The translations under genes were made by a program, and so were the position numbers. From assembly GCA_018969225.1 (NCBI GenBank), contig JAGWYS010000006.1, forward strand, positions 1 to 39,156: 39,156 nucleotides of DNA, read 5' to 3'. Positions 33,471 through 39,156 of this stretch are shown in pieces (positions within the stretch are counted from its first letter, which is position 1; the number at the start of each line of letters is the position of its first letter). The notes beneath the pieces were generated by a model. The model searched no databases, had not been told where the DNA came from, and saw only the letters and a program-made list of their open reading frames with translations. The DNA is from Gemmatimonadota bacterium. Its GTDB lineage: Bacteria; Gemmatimonadota; Gemmatimonadetes; Gemmatimonadales; Gemmatimonadaceae.

Positions 33471-34043
33471 ATGCCCACCTCCCGTCCCCTCGCGCGCGCG
33501 CTGTCCGCTGCCGCGCTGCTGTCCCTCCCCGCCCTCGCCACTGCGCAGCCGACCGCCTCCCGCGCTGCGGCTCCCTCGGCGCCGGCCGCACGCCCCGCCG
33601 ATGTCGAAAGCATCGACGCCATCATGCGGGCCATCTACGACGTCATCTCCGGTCCCGCCGGCCAGCCGCGCGACTGGAACCGCTTCCGGTCGCTGTTGGC
33701 GCCCGGCGCGCGCCTCATCCCCACCGGCAAGGGCCCCGACGGCAAGGGGGTGCTGCGCACGTGGACGGCGGAAGAGTACATCGCCATGGCCGGCCCCGGC
33801 CTCGAGCGCGACGGGTTCTTCGAGCGCGAGATCGGCCGCAAGCTGGAGCGCTATGGCAACGTGGTGCACCTCATGAGCGCCTACGACTCCAAGCGCACCC
33901 TCAGCGACCCGGCCCCGTTCGCGCGCGGCGTGAACTCCTTCCAGCTGTTCTACGACGGCACCCGCTGGTACGTGGTGACGATCTACTGGGAAGCCGAGAC
34001 GCCGGGGAACCCCATTCCGGCGGCGCTGCTGTACGCGAAGTAA
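33471..34043 (+). CDS. Secreted NTF2/SnoaL-like protein
   Basis: A 190-residue exported protein with a signal peptide ending near ATAQ (residue 26) and an Ala/Pro-rich linker. The rest looks like an NTF2-fold (SnoaL or DUF4440-type) domain: VESIDAIMRAIYDVISG helix, RFRSLLAPGARL, EEYIAMAGPGLERDGFFEREI and a final strand GTRWYVVTIYWEAE. These folds act as small enzymes or binding modules, and no catalytic pair can be named. It is followed 53 bases later by the SRPBCC gene on the same strand. Confidence 0.75.
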   Translation: MPTSRPLARALSAAALLSLPALATAQPTASRAAAPSAPAARPADVESIDAIMRAIYDVISGPAGQPRDWNRFRSLLAPGARLIPTGKGPDGKGVLRTWTAEEYIAMAGPGLERDGFFEREIGRKLERYGNVVHLMSAYDSKRTLSDPAPFARGVNSFQLFYDGTRWYVVTIYWEAETPGNPIPAALLYAK

Positions 34044-34096
34044 CCGCGGCGGGAGCTGAGCCCCGCCCATCCCCCGCCTCTTTCGTTGGAGCCTCC

Positions 34097-34513
34097 ATGC
34101 CGATCACCGTCTCCACCGTCATCGCCGCCCCCATTGCGGAGGTGTGGCGGCGTTACACCACCCCTGAGGACATCAAGGCGTGGAACGCCGCCTCGCCGGA
34201 TTGGCACACCACGGCGTCCACGGTGGACCTGCGGGTGGGGGGCACCTTCTCCTCGCGCATGGAGGCCAAGGACGGGTCGTTCGGCTTCGACTTTGCGGGG
34301 CAGTACACCAGGGTCGAGGCGCCGCACGCCCTCGCGTACGCGTTTGGCGATCGGACGTGCCAGGTGACATTCACCGACGGCGCGGAGGGGGTCACCGTGC
34401 GGGTGACCTTTGACGCCGAGGAGGTCCACTCGGAGGAGCAGCAGCGCGAGGGGTGGCAGGCCATCCTGGACAACTTCCGCCGGCACGTGCTGGCCAGCCA
34501 GCCGGGAGCGTAA
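34097..34513 (+). CDS. SRPBCC / AHSA1-like domain protein
   Basis: A 138-residue protein with the START-like fold of AHSA1 homologues: VSTVIAAPIAEVWRRYTTPEDIKAW near the start, LRVGGTFSSRME and FAGQYTRVEAPHALAYAF in the middle, and a C-terminal helix GWQAILDNFRRHV. The ATG has GGAG seven bases upstream. The fold binds hydrophobic ligands; the role is unknown. It is convergent with the DUF2200 gene, separated by a strong hairpin. Confidence 0.88.
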   Translation: MPITVSTVIAAPIAEVWRRYTTPEDIKAWNAASPDWHTTASTVDLRVGGTFSSRMEAKDGSFGFDFAGQYTRVEAPHALAYAFGDRTCQVTFTDGAEGVTVRVTFDAEEVHSEEQQREGWQAILDNFRRHVLASQPGA

Positions 34514-34538
34514 CCGCTCCCGTCATGCGGACGCAGAC

Positions 34539-34560
34539 CCGCGGCCCGCCCTGGCCGCGG
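34539..34560. terminator. Bidirectional terminator hairpin between SRPBCC and DUF2200 genes
   Basis: CCGCGGCC (34539-34546) and GGCCGCGG (34553-34560) form a perfect eight-pair stem around CGCCCT. It abuts the DUF2200 stop codon and lies 25 bases after the SRPBCC stop. No T tract is visible. Confidence 0.6.
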
Positions 34561-34926
34561 CTATCCCCGCAGCACCTTCTCCATCGCCTTCCCCTTGGCC
34601 AGCTCGTCCACGAGCTTGTCCAGCTGCCGGATGGCCCGCATCAACGGGTCCTCCACCGCTTCCACGCGGACGCCGCACACCACCCCGGTGATCTGCGCCC
34701 GGTTGGGGTGCATCGCGGGCGCCTGCGCGAAGAAGTCTTGGATGGTGGTCCGGGCGTCCACGTGCCGGTGCATCTCGGCCTGGTCGTATCCGGTCAGCCA
34801 GCAGATCACGCGGTCCAGCTCCTCACGCGTGCGCCCCTTCCGCTCCACCTTGGCCACATAGGCCGGGTAGACGGCGCCGAAGGGGGTGGTGAAGATCCGG
34901 TGGGTGGTGATGGGCGTTGGGTTCAC
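34561..34926 (-). CDS. DUF2200 family protein
   Basis: A 121-residue protein matching DUF2200 along its length: [54 protein letters not shown], then [23 protein letters not shown]. The function of the family is unknown. The start is GTG at 34926, overlapping the TGA of the upstream hydrolase gene by four bases (GTGA), so its translation is probably coupled to that gene. The link between the two products is not obvious. Confidence 0.9.
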   Translation of the reverse strand: MNPTPITTHRIFTTPFGAVYPAYVAKVERKGRTREELDRVICWLTGYDQAEMHRHVDARTTIQDFFAQAPAMHPNRAQITGVVCGVRVEAVEDPLMRAIRQLDKLVDELAKGKAMEKVLRG

Positions 34927-36776
34927 CGCACCACCCGGAACGTCAGCCGCGATTCCTGCCCCGGCCCCCGATGCACCCGCTGCGTGGCCGCGCGGTAGTC
35001 GCTGGCCCTGGCCTGGTAGATGTCGGTGAACACCTGCGGGTTGCGGTCCACCAGCGGGAACCAGCTCCCCTGCACCTGCACCAGCATCCGATGCCCGCGG
35101 CGGAAGGTGTGGAACACGTCGGGCATGGCAAACGCCAGGCGCGTCACCTGCCCCGGCACCAGCGGCGTGGGCGTGGTCACGCTCTCCCGGAACTTGGCCC
35201 GCATCACGTCGCCGCGCACCAGCTCCTGGAACCCGTCGGGGTGTTCGTCAATCAGCTTCACCACCCAGTCCCCGTCGGTACCCGTGGTGGAGACGAACAG
35301 CGTGGGGCGGATGGGCCCGGCCACGGTCACGTCCTCGGTGAGCGGGTCCCCGCGATACGCCACCACGTCAGCGCGGGTGGCGCTGAAGCGCTGGTCGCGC
35401 GCCATGTAGTCGGGCTCCATGTCCGTCCCGCCGCGGGCCACGAAGGGGACGGGGTTGGCCGGGTCCGACACCCATTCGTCAACGCCGCGCGCGCCCGCGT
35501 CGGTGGGCGCGCCCTCAGTGAGCGTGCGCCCCGCGCCCAGATAGAGGTTGCGCTCGGCCCCACCCGCCGGGGGCCACTGGTCGAAAGTGCGCCATTGGTT
35601 GCGCCCGGTCTCGAAGGCCCACGCCTTGGGATGCGTCCACCGCCCCGTCCCCTTGAGGGTGGCCTCGAAGAACGGCAGGACCACCTCCTGCTGGTAGAAG
35701 TCGGCGGTGCGCTGACCGAACTGCAGCTGGCCGGCAAAGCGCGCCGAATCGCGCGCCCACTGCCCGTGCAGCCACGGGCCGATCACGATCGCGCGGTCGG
35801 TGGCGGGGCTCTGCCTTCCCAGCGCCTTGAATAGCTCCAGCGCGCCAAAGTAGTTGTTGGGGTCGTACACGCCGCCCACCACCAGCACCGCCGGGGTGAT
35901 CTTCTTCACGTGCGGCAGGATGGCGCGCGCCTGCCAGAAGGCGTCGTAGGTGCCGTGGCGCATCATGTCGCTCCACCCCGGCGACCGCCCCTTGAAGTAC
36001 TTCGCCTCGGCCTCGCCCAGGGCGCCCATCTCCAGGAAGAACTTCACCCCGTCGGTGGTGCCGAAGTCGAACGGCGTCCCGCACTGCATCGACGGGCCCG
36101 TGCCGCGCATCCCGCACTGCGCCATGAAGTTGAACGTGGAGGCCAGCAGGAACGCGCCGTGGTGGTGCGTGTCGTCCCCCAGGAACCAGTCCGTTTGCGG
36201 TGCCTGCGGTGAGACCGCCTTGAGCGCCGGGTGTGCGTTGATCATTCCCGCGGTGGCGAAGAACCCGCCGTACGAGATCCCCCACAGCCCCACGCGCCCG
36301 TTGTTGGCGGAGACGTTTTTCAGCAGCCAGTCGATGGTGTCGTACGTGTCGGTGCTTTCGTCCACGTCGCGCGCCGAACGCTTCGAGGCGCGATGCGGCG
36401 TCATGTGCTCGAAGGTCCCCTCCGAGCGATAGCGGCCGCGCACGTCCTGCTGCACGAAGATGTACCCCGCTTCGGCGAACCGGGGGCCCGGCCCCAGCAT
36501 GCGGGGGAAGTTCGCGTCGCCGTAGGGGGCGACGCTGTAGGGGGTGCGCGAGAGCAGGAGGGGAAAGGCGCCCGGCCGGTCCTTGGGCGTGTAGATGGCG
36601 GTGAACAGCCGCACGCCGTCGCGCATGGGGATCTGCACTTCGCGCTTGGCGTAGTGCGCCCGCAGGTAGCTGGTGTCCGGGGCGGCCGGCCCGGGCTGCG
36701 CGCGGGAGGGCGTGGCGGTGGCGAGGGCGCCCAGGAGGGTCAGGATCGCCGGGAGGAAGGCCGAGGAGGGGAGCAT
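34923..36776 (-). CDS. Secreted CocE/NonD-type acyl hydrolase (X-Pro dipeptidyl-peptidase fold)
   Basis: A 617-residue exported serine hydrolase with a signal peptide ending near PSRAQ (residue 27). The alpha/beta-hydrolase triad is visible: S168 in LWGISYGG, D305 in [12 protein letters not shown] and H337 in IGPWLHGQW. The early [14 protein letters not shown] and [14 protein letters not shown], and the C-terminal jelly-roll domain (from about 450, with [15 protein letters not shown] and [13 protein letters not shown]), are typical of CocE and the S15 peptidases. It acts on esters, acylated amines or peptides outside the cytoplasm. The ATG at 36776 is preferred over a TTG at 36812. Confidence 0.92.
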   Translation of the reverse strand: MLPSSAFLPAILTLLGALATATPSRAQPGPAAPDTSYLRAHYAKREVQIPMRDGVRLFTAIYTPKDRPGAFPLLLSRTPYSVAPYGDANFPRMLGPGPRFAEAGYIFVQQDVRGRYRSEGTFEHMTPHRASKRSARDVDESTDTYDTIDWLLKNVSANNGRVGLWGISYGGFFATAGMINAHPALKAVSPQAPQTDWFLGDDTHHHGAFLLASTFNFMAQCGMRGTGPSMQCGTPFDFGTTDGVKFFLEMGALGEAEAKYFKGRSPGWSDMMRHGTYDAFWQARAILPHVKKITPAVLVVGGVYDPNNYFGALELFKALGRQSPATDRAIVIGPWLHGQWARDSARFAGQLQFGQRTADFYQQEVVLPFFEATLKGTGRWTHPKAWAFETGRNQWRTFDQWPPAGGAERNLYLGAGRTLTEGAPTDAGARGVDEWVSDPANPVPFVARGGTDMEPDYMARDQRFSATRADVVAYRGDPLTEDVTVAGPIRPTLFVSTTGTDGDWVVKLIDEHPDGFQELVRGDVMRAKFRESVTTPTPLVPGQVTRLAFAMPDVFHTFRRGHRMLVQVQGSWFPLVDRNPQVFTDIYQARASDYRAATQRVHRGPGQESRLTFRVVR

Positions 36777-36795
36777 GGCCTTGAGTGTGCGGCGC

Positions 36796-36844
36796 CTGGG
36801 GGTGGGTGGCAAGCGTCGAGGGCGGTGTGAGAAGGAGCCCCCAG
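36796..36844 (-). terminator. Possible weak terminator between the HTH gene and the CocE gene
   Basis: CTGGGGG (36796-36802) and CCCCCAG (36838-36844) can pair across 35 bases just after the HTH gene stop. The long loop makes it doubtful. Confidence 0.25.
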
Positions 36845-36845
36845 C

Positions 36846-37757
36846 CTAGTACGTGCCAATCTCCTCGTAGGGCACCCCCAGGCACGCTTCGATCCGCTCG
36901 CGCGTAGCCCCGTGCACCCGTTGGATCTGATCCTGCTCGATCCGACGGATTGTCCGTTCGGCCACGGGTGCGAAGTCGTGTTGGTGCAGCCCCTTCAGCA
37001 GGCGAAGTCGGCGAAACGCGCTGCCGAAGCTCGTGCCCTCCGTGCGTTCGGCGCGCTTGGTGCGGCGCCGATAGTCGGCATCGCAGGCGTACAACACGGC
37101 ATCGACGGACGCCTCGTAATCGCCGAACCGCACCGACTGCCCGTGGTCGGCAATCCCGAACGCCTCAAACTGCGGGCACACCCCATTCCCCGTCGCCTGG
37201 AAGAAGGCGTAGGGGACGACCAAAGGTTCCAGCGTACCGCGATAGAGCACGACGATGCGATCCGTCGGGTCAACCATGCCGCCAATGACGTAATCGCCGG
37301 GATGCGCTTCCGTCAGCACCGCGGCAATCTCGTCGGGTGGCAGGTAGGCATGGATGGCCGATGTTTCGGTACTGGAGTCGGCGCATGCGGGTGGTGCAGC
37401 CGAGGGCGGCGTCAGGGCGAAGACAACCCGGTCGAAGAGTCCCGTCAGGATCTCCCGCCGAGCATTCGACTGGGGGAGAGGCGTGCTCGAGAGCACCAAC
37501 AATCGACGTCGGACACGCGACGGGGGACGCATGGCGGGCCAGAGCACCTGGGCAAGCAGGCGCATGGCCCGCTCTTCACCATCGGCAATCCACGGTGCGC
37601 GCGAGGTGTTTCGCTGGTATGCCTCCGCGGCCTGCTCTGCGGTCTGCACAATCCACAAGCTGTTCGCCTGCTTGAACGTGTCACGCAGGTGACGGTCGGG
37701 ATCGAGGAGGATGATCGAGTCGGCGGCGGTCGACGTCATGGGTCGGTTCAGGGACAT
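36846..37757 (-). CDS. DUF2442-like plus XRE-type HTH protein with an extra N-terminal domain
   Basis: A 303-residue protein. Residues 244-300 look like a C-terminal XRE-type helix-turn-helix (FGSAFRRLRLLKGLHQHDF, then ERTIRRIEQDQI, LGVPYEEI). Residues about 163-222 resemble DUF2442 (DRIVVLYRGTLEPLVVPYAFF, then VRFGDYEASVDAVL). Residues 1-135 (DSIILLDPDRHLRDTF, RRRLLVLSSTPLPQSNAR) match nothing I know. It follows the DUF4160-like gene by 22 bases in one transcript. DUF4160 and DUF2442 genes are often adjacent and are suspected toxin-antitoxin partners; here the DUF2442-like unit also carries a DNA-binding domain. An ATG at 37739 is an alternative start. Confidence 0.7.
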   Translation of the reverse strand: MSLNRPMTSTAADSIILLDPDRHLRDTFKQANSLWIVQTAEQAAEAYQRNTSRAPWIADGEERAMRLLAQVLWPAMRPPSRVRRRLLVLSSTPLPQSNARREILTGLFDRVVFALTPPSAAPPACADSSTETSAIHAYLPPDEIAAVLTEAHPGDYVIGGMVDPTDRIVVLYRGTLEPLVVPYAFFQATGNGVCPQFEAFGIADHGQSVRFGDYEASVDAVLYACDADYRRRTKRAERTEGTSFGSAFRRLRLLKGLHQHDFAPVAERTIRRIEQDQIQRVHGATRERIEACLGVPYEEIGTY

Positions 37758-37779
37758 GGTTCCCGCCTGGTATCCCGCA

Positions 37780-38067
37780 TCATCGACCGTGGCCAGGCGG
37801 GCGGGACCTTCCGCGGACCGGATTCAGGTGTCCGTGAAGCGCATCCCACTGCTCGCACAGCAGTCCAAGGTGGGTGTGGATGCACGCGATCACCGCCGTG
37901 GGCACTTCGGCGGGCGACGGCTTCGGATCCATGAACCCGACGTCACGCAGGCTGAACCGCCAGCGCTTGGTTCGGCAGATGATGGAGACGTGTGGTGTCT
38001 CCAGTCGCTCGCGTGCAAAGATCTTGATTTTCCACGGATCCGGAACGCCCGGCAGGGAGTACGTCAT
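37780..38067 (-). CDS. DUF4160-like small protein
   Basis: A 95-residue protein. KIKIFARERLETPHVSI, followed by RWRFSL and a C-terminal HTHLGLLCEQWDALHG helix, fits the DUF4160 pattern (an IxIF start, a PHxH-like strand turn, and an L-x-x-x-W-x-x-xHG end). The usual second His in PHVH is replaced (PHVS). The function of DUF4160 is not established; gene-neighbour studies treat it as a candidate toxin of a two-gene module. It is first in the operon with the DUF2442/HTH gene. Its promoter is probably the minus-strand pair at 38081-38109. Confidence 0.65.
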   Translation of the reverse strand: MTYSLPGVPDPWKIKIFARERLETPHVSIICRTKRWRFSLRDVGFMDPKPSPAEVPTAVIACIHTHLGLLCEQWDALHGHLNPVRGRSRPPGHGR

Positions 38068-38080
38068 GGCCTACGTCCGA

Positions 38081-38109
38081 ACGATATGTCCGGTGTATGT
38101 GTTGTGCAA
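38081..38109 (-). promoter_or_regulatory. Candidate promoter of the DUF4160/DUF2442-HTH operon
   Basis: On the minus strand TTGCAC (38109-38104) is spaced 17 bases from TATCGT (38086-38081), 13 bases before the ATG at 38067. The segment is markedly richer in A/T than its surroundings. No clear operator symmetry was found inside it, although GACCGGTC (38110-38117) lies just upstream. Confidence 0.45.
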
Positions 38110-38291
38110 GACCGGTCATTTTTTGTTGGGTGTTCGGAGAAGGGGGCCACGGCTCCACCCTACGCCATCCCGCGCATTCGGTCACACCCGCACACCGCCG
38201 GTTGGCTCATGGCGACGCCAGTGGAGCCGATGTCTTCGGCGCGTGTGGGCCGGTGTCCTGACGGGTTACGTGTGGTGGCGCGGGGGCGCCG

Positions 38292-38720
38292 TCAGCGTGG
38301 TGACGGCAGCGGCACCGGCACCACGTCGAGTCCGTCGATCCCCATGAAATCGTCCGGATTGCACGTGTACACCGGCAGGGCGTGCGCCAGCGCCGTGGCG
38401 GCAATCATGGCGTCGTAGGCGCGGGCGGCGGGCTTGCGCCCCGACTGGCGCAGCGCGGCGGCGACGCGTCCGAAGGCGCGGGCGGCCGCGGCATCGAACG
38501 GGAGGGGATCGAAGTCCGATTCGGCCTGCTGGAGGTGCGCCTGCCGCGCCGCGCGTTCGGCATCCGAATCCGCCACCAGCGGCCCCACGGTCAACTCGGC
38601 CAAGGTGATCGTCGTGATCAGGGGTTCGTCAGGCAGCAGGCACGGATCGTCAAGCTGGCGCAGCTTGAGGACCGTGCTCGTGTCCAGAATCCCTCGCGCA
38701 TGGCGCACGCGCGCAGTCAC
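38292..38720 (-). CDS. vapC: VapC-type PIN-domain toxin (paired with Phd/YefM antitoxin)
   Basis: A 142-residue PIN-domain toxin: D13 (RGILDTSTVL), E42 (ITLAELTVG), D103 (RAYDAMIAATA) and D124 (CNPDDFMGI). The start is GTG at 38720, overlapping the antitoxin TGA by four bases (GTGA). A frame from 38792 would run through the antitoxin gene and is rejected. The motif arrangement YTCNPDDF is typical of the FitB-like VapC group, as in the module at 23455. Confidence 0.92.
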   Translation of the reverse strand: MTARVRHARGILDTSTVLKLRQLDDPCLLPDEPLITTITLAELTVGPLVADSDAERAARQAHLQQAESDFDPLPFDAAAARAFGRVAAALRQSGRKPAARAYDAMIAATALAHALPVYTCNPDDFMGIDGLDVVPVPLPSPR

Positions 38721-38953
38721 AACGACGCATCCAGCACGCGATACAGGTCGGTGCGCAGCTTTCGGTGTTCGACAGGCGGCAAGTGACGCCACCGCGTGAG
38801 CAGCGTGGTCGCCGGAATGGCACGGCCGGGCACCGGCCGCAACTCGGCGATGGGCTCGCCGTCCATGGTCACTGTCAGCGTTTCGCCGCCGGCGACCCGT
38901 CGCAGCACCCGCCCGCCGTTGTTGCGCAGGTCACGCACGCTGACGCTGTCCAT
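38717..38953 (-). CDS. Phd/YefM-type antitoxin
   Basis: A 78-residue protein with the Phd start VSVRDLRNNGGRVLRRVAGG and the DNA-contact loop LTVTMDGEPIAELRPV. The C-terminal half would wrap around the toxin. The ATG at 38953 is preferred to a GTG at 38980 because the -10 box of the likely promoter ends six bases before it, leaving no room for an upstream start. The gene has no Shine-Dalgarno sequence. Confidence 0.9.
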   Translation of the reverse strand: MDSVSVRDLRNNGGRVLRRVAGGETLTVTMDGEPIAELRPVPGRAIPATTLLTRWRHLPPVEHRKLRTDLYRVLDASL

Positions 38954-38959
38954 GGAGCC

Positions 38960-38988
38960 AGTGTATGACGCGTGAGACACAGGGACAA
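38960..38988 (-). promoter_or_regulatory. Promoter of the second phd/vapC module, leaderless
   Basis: On the minus strand TTGTCC (38988-38983) is spaced 17 bases from TACACT (38965-38960), which ends six bases before the antitoxin ATG at 38953. This places the expected transcription start on or beside the first base of the start codon. Confidence 0.55.
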
Positions 38989-38989
38989 G

Positions 38990-39156
38990 TCACGACACCT
39001 GCGTGCCGAACAGCCGCCCCACGCCGGCTGACGCCGCCATGGCCAGCGCCCCCCAGAACGCCACCCGGAACGCGCCGCGCCCCATCGACGCCCCCCCCAC
39101 CCGGGCGGCCACCGCACCAAGGACCGTCAGCAGCACCAGCGCCGTAGCCGTCACCA
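38990..39156 (-). CDS. 3' end of a VIT1/CCC1-type membrane protein, cut by the window edge
   Basis: A minus-strand open frame enters from the right edge and ends at the TGA at 38990-38992. The 54 visible residues hold a hydrophobic helix (VTATALVLLTVLGAV), then ARVGGASMGRGAFRVAFWGALAM and AASAGVGRLFGTQV. This end matches VIT1/CCC1 family transporters (iron/manganese transport), whose last helices are followed by a GRLFG tail. The rest of the gene, including its start and metal-binding residues, lies outside. The frame is too short for certainty, but the motif and stop are clear. The stop codon lies two bases from the -35 box of the phd/vapC promoter. Confidence 0.7.
   Translation of the reverse strand, partial: VTATALVLLTVLGAVAARVGGASMGRGAFRVAFWGALAMAASAGVGRLFGTQVS

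Noticed and set aside
38110-38124. GACCGGTC followed by six T bases, resembling an intrinsic terminator
   Set aside because: The palindrome has no loop, so it cannot form a terminator hairpin. The segment lies upstream of a likely minus-strand promoter.
1-39156. CRISPR array, tRNA, rRNA, insertion sequence or phage genes
   Set aside because: I looked for regular direct repeats with spacers, tRNA-like cloverleafs, transposase and integrase motifs and saw none.

Overview
This window is about 39 kb of very GC-rich bacterial chromosome. GC-rich third positions, frequent secreted proteins with signal peptides ending in 'AQ', Tat-exported redox enzymes, and a DUF305 gene beside an LVIVD-repeat gene all suggest a soil or aquatic heterotroph. 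The closest fit I recognise is Gemmatimonadota; that is an impression from protein content, not a computed placement. I see no rRNA, tRNA, CRISPR array, insertion sequence or phage gene. No stretch over 300 bases lacks a gene. The largest gaps are 32545-32788, 1558-1791, 38068-38291 and 24963-25162.

Left part (1-11.7 kb). After the first 12 codons of an unknown minus-strand gene come a secreted beta-lactamase-fold serine hydrolase (-), a DUF305 and LVIVD-repeat pair (+), and a compact vapBC toxin-antitoxin pair (+). vapC runs tail to tail into an ABC-2 type permease (-) that looks cut short at its C-terminus. Divergent from the permease is a tight operon: membrane-anchored PAF-acetylhydrolase-like hydrolase, anion:cation symporter MFS protein, and acyl-CoA ligase. 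This looks like a route for releasing, importing and activating a carboxylic acid. An FKBP lipoprotein follows.

Middle part (11.7-25 kb). Here are a secreted M28 peptidase, an IorAB-type molybdenum hydroxylase with a 2Fe-2S subunit and a Tat-exported Mo subunit, a spermidine-synthase-like methyltransferase-fold protein, an alkaline-phosphatase-superfamily lipoprotein, a small Ada-type zinc-domain protein, an orphan DMSO-reductase-family molybdoenzyme and a second FKBP lipoprotein. Then on the minus strand come higBA, a DinB-family protein, a DUF2911 protein, a phd/vapC pair and a lipoprotein of unknown function.

Right part (25-39.2 kb). A plus-strand operon encodes a YncE-like beta-propeller, a threonine-dehydratase-type PLP enzyme and a class III aminotransferase. 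A MATE exporter (-) follows, then a Tat-exported M24 peptidase-family gene broken by a frameshift in a GC-dinucleotide tract. Two back-to-back toxin-antitoxin operons follow: RHH-pemK (-) and RHH-vapC (+). After them come an NTF2-like secreted protein, an SRPBCC protein, a CocE/NonD hydrolase coupled to a DUF2200 gene, a two-gene DUF4160-like plus DUF2442-like/HTH module, another phd/vapC pair, and the 3' end of a VIT1/CCC1-type transporter.

The main theme is the density of toxin-antitoxin-like modules: six recognisable ones plus the DUF4160/DUF2442-HTH pair. Most stand alone among housekeeping or metabolic genes. Several antitoxin genes have a candidate -10 box ending only 6 or 7 bases before the start codon and no Shine-Dalgarno sequence, which suggests leaderless transcripts with operator repeats over the promoter. 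The DUF4160/DUF2442-HTH pair is the least described system here.
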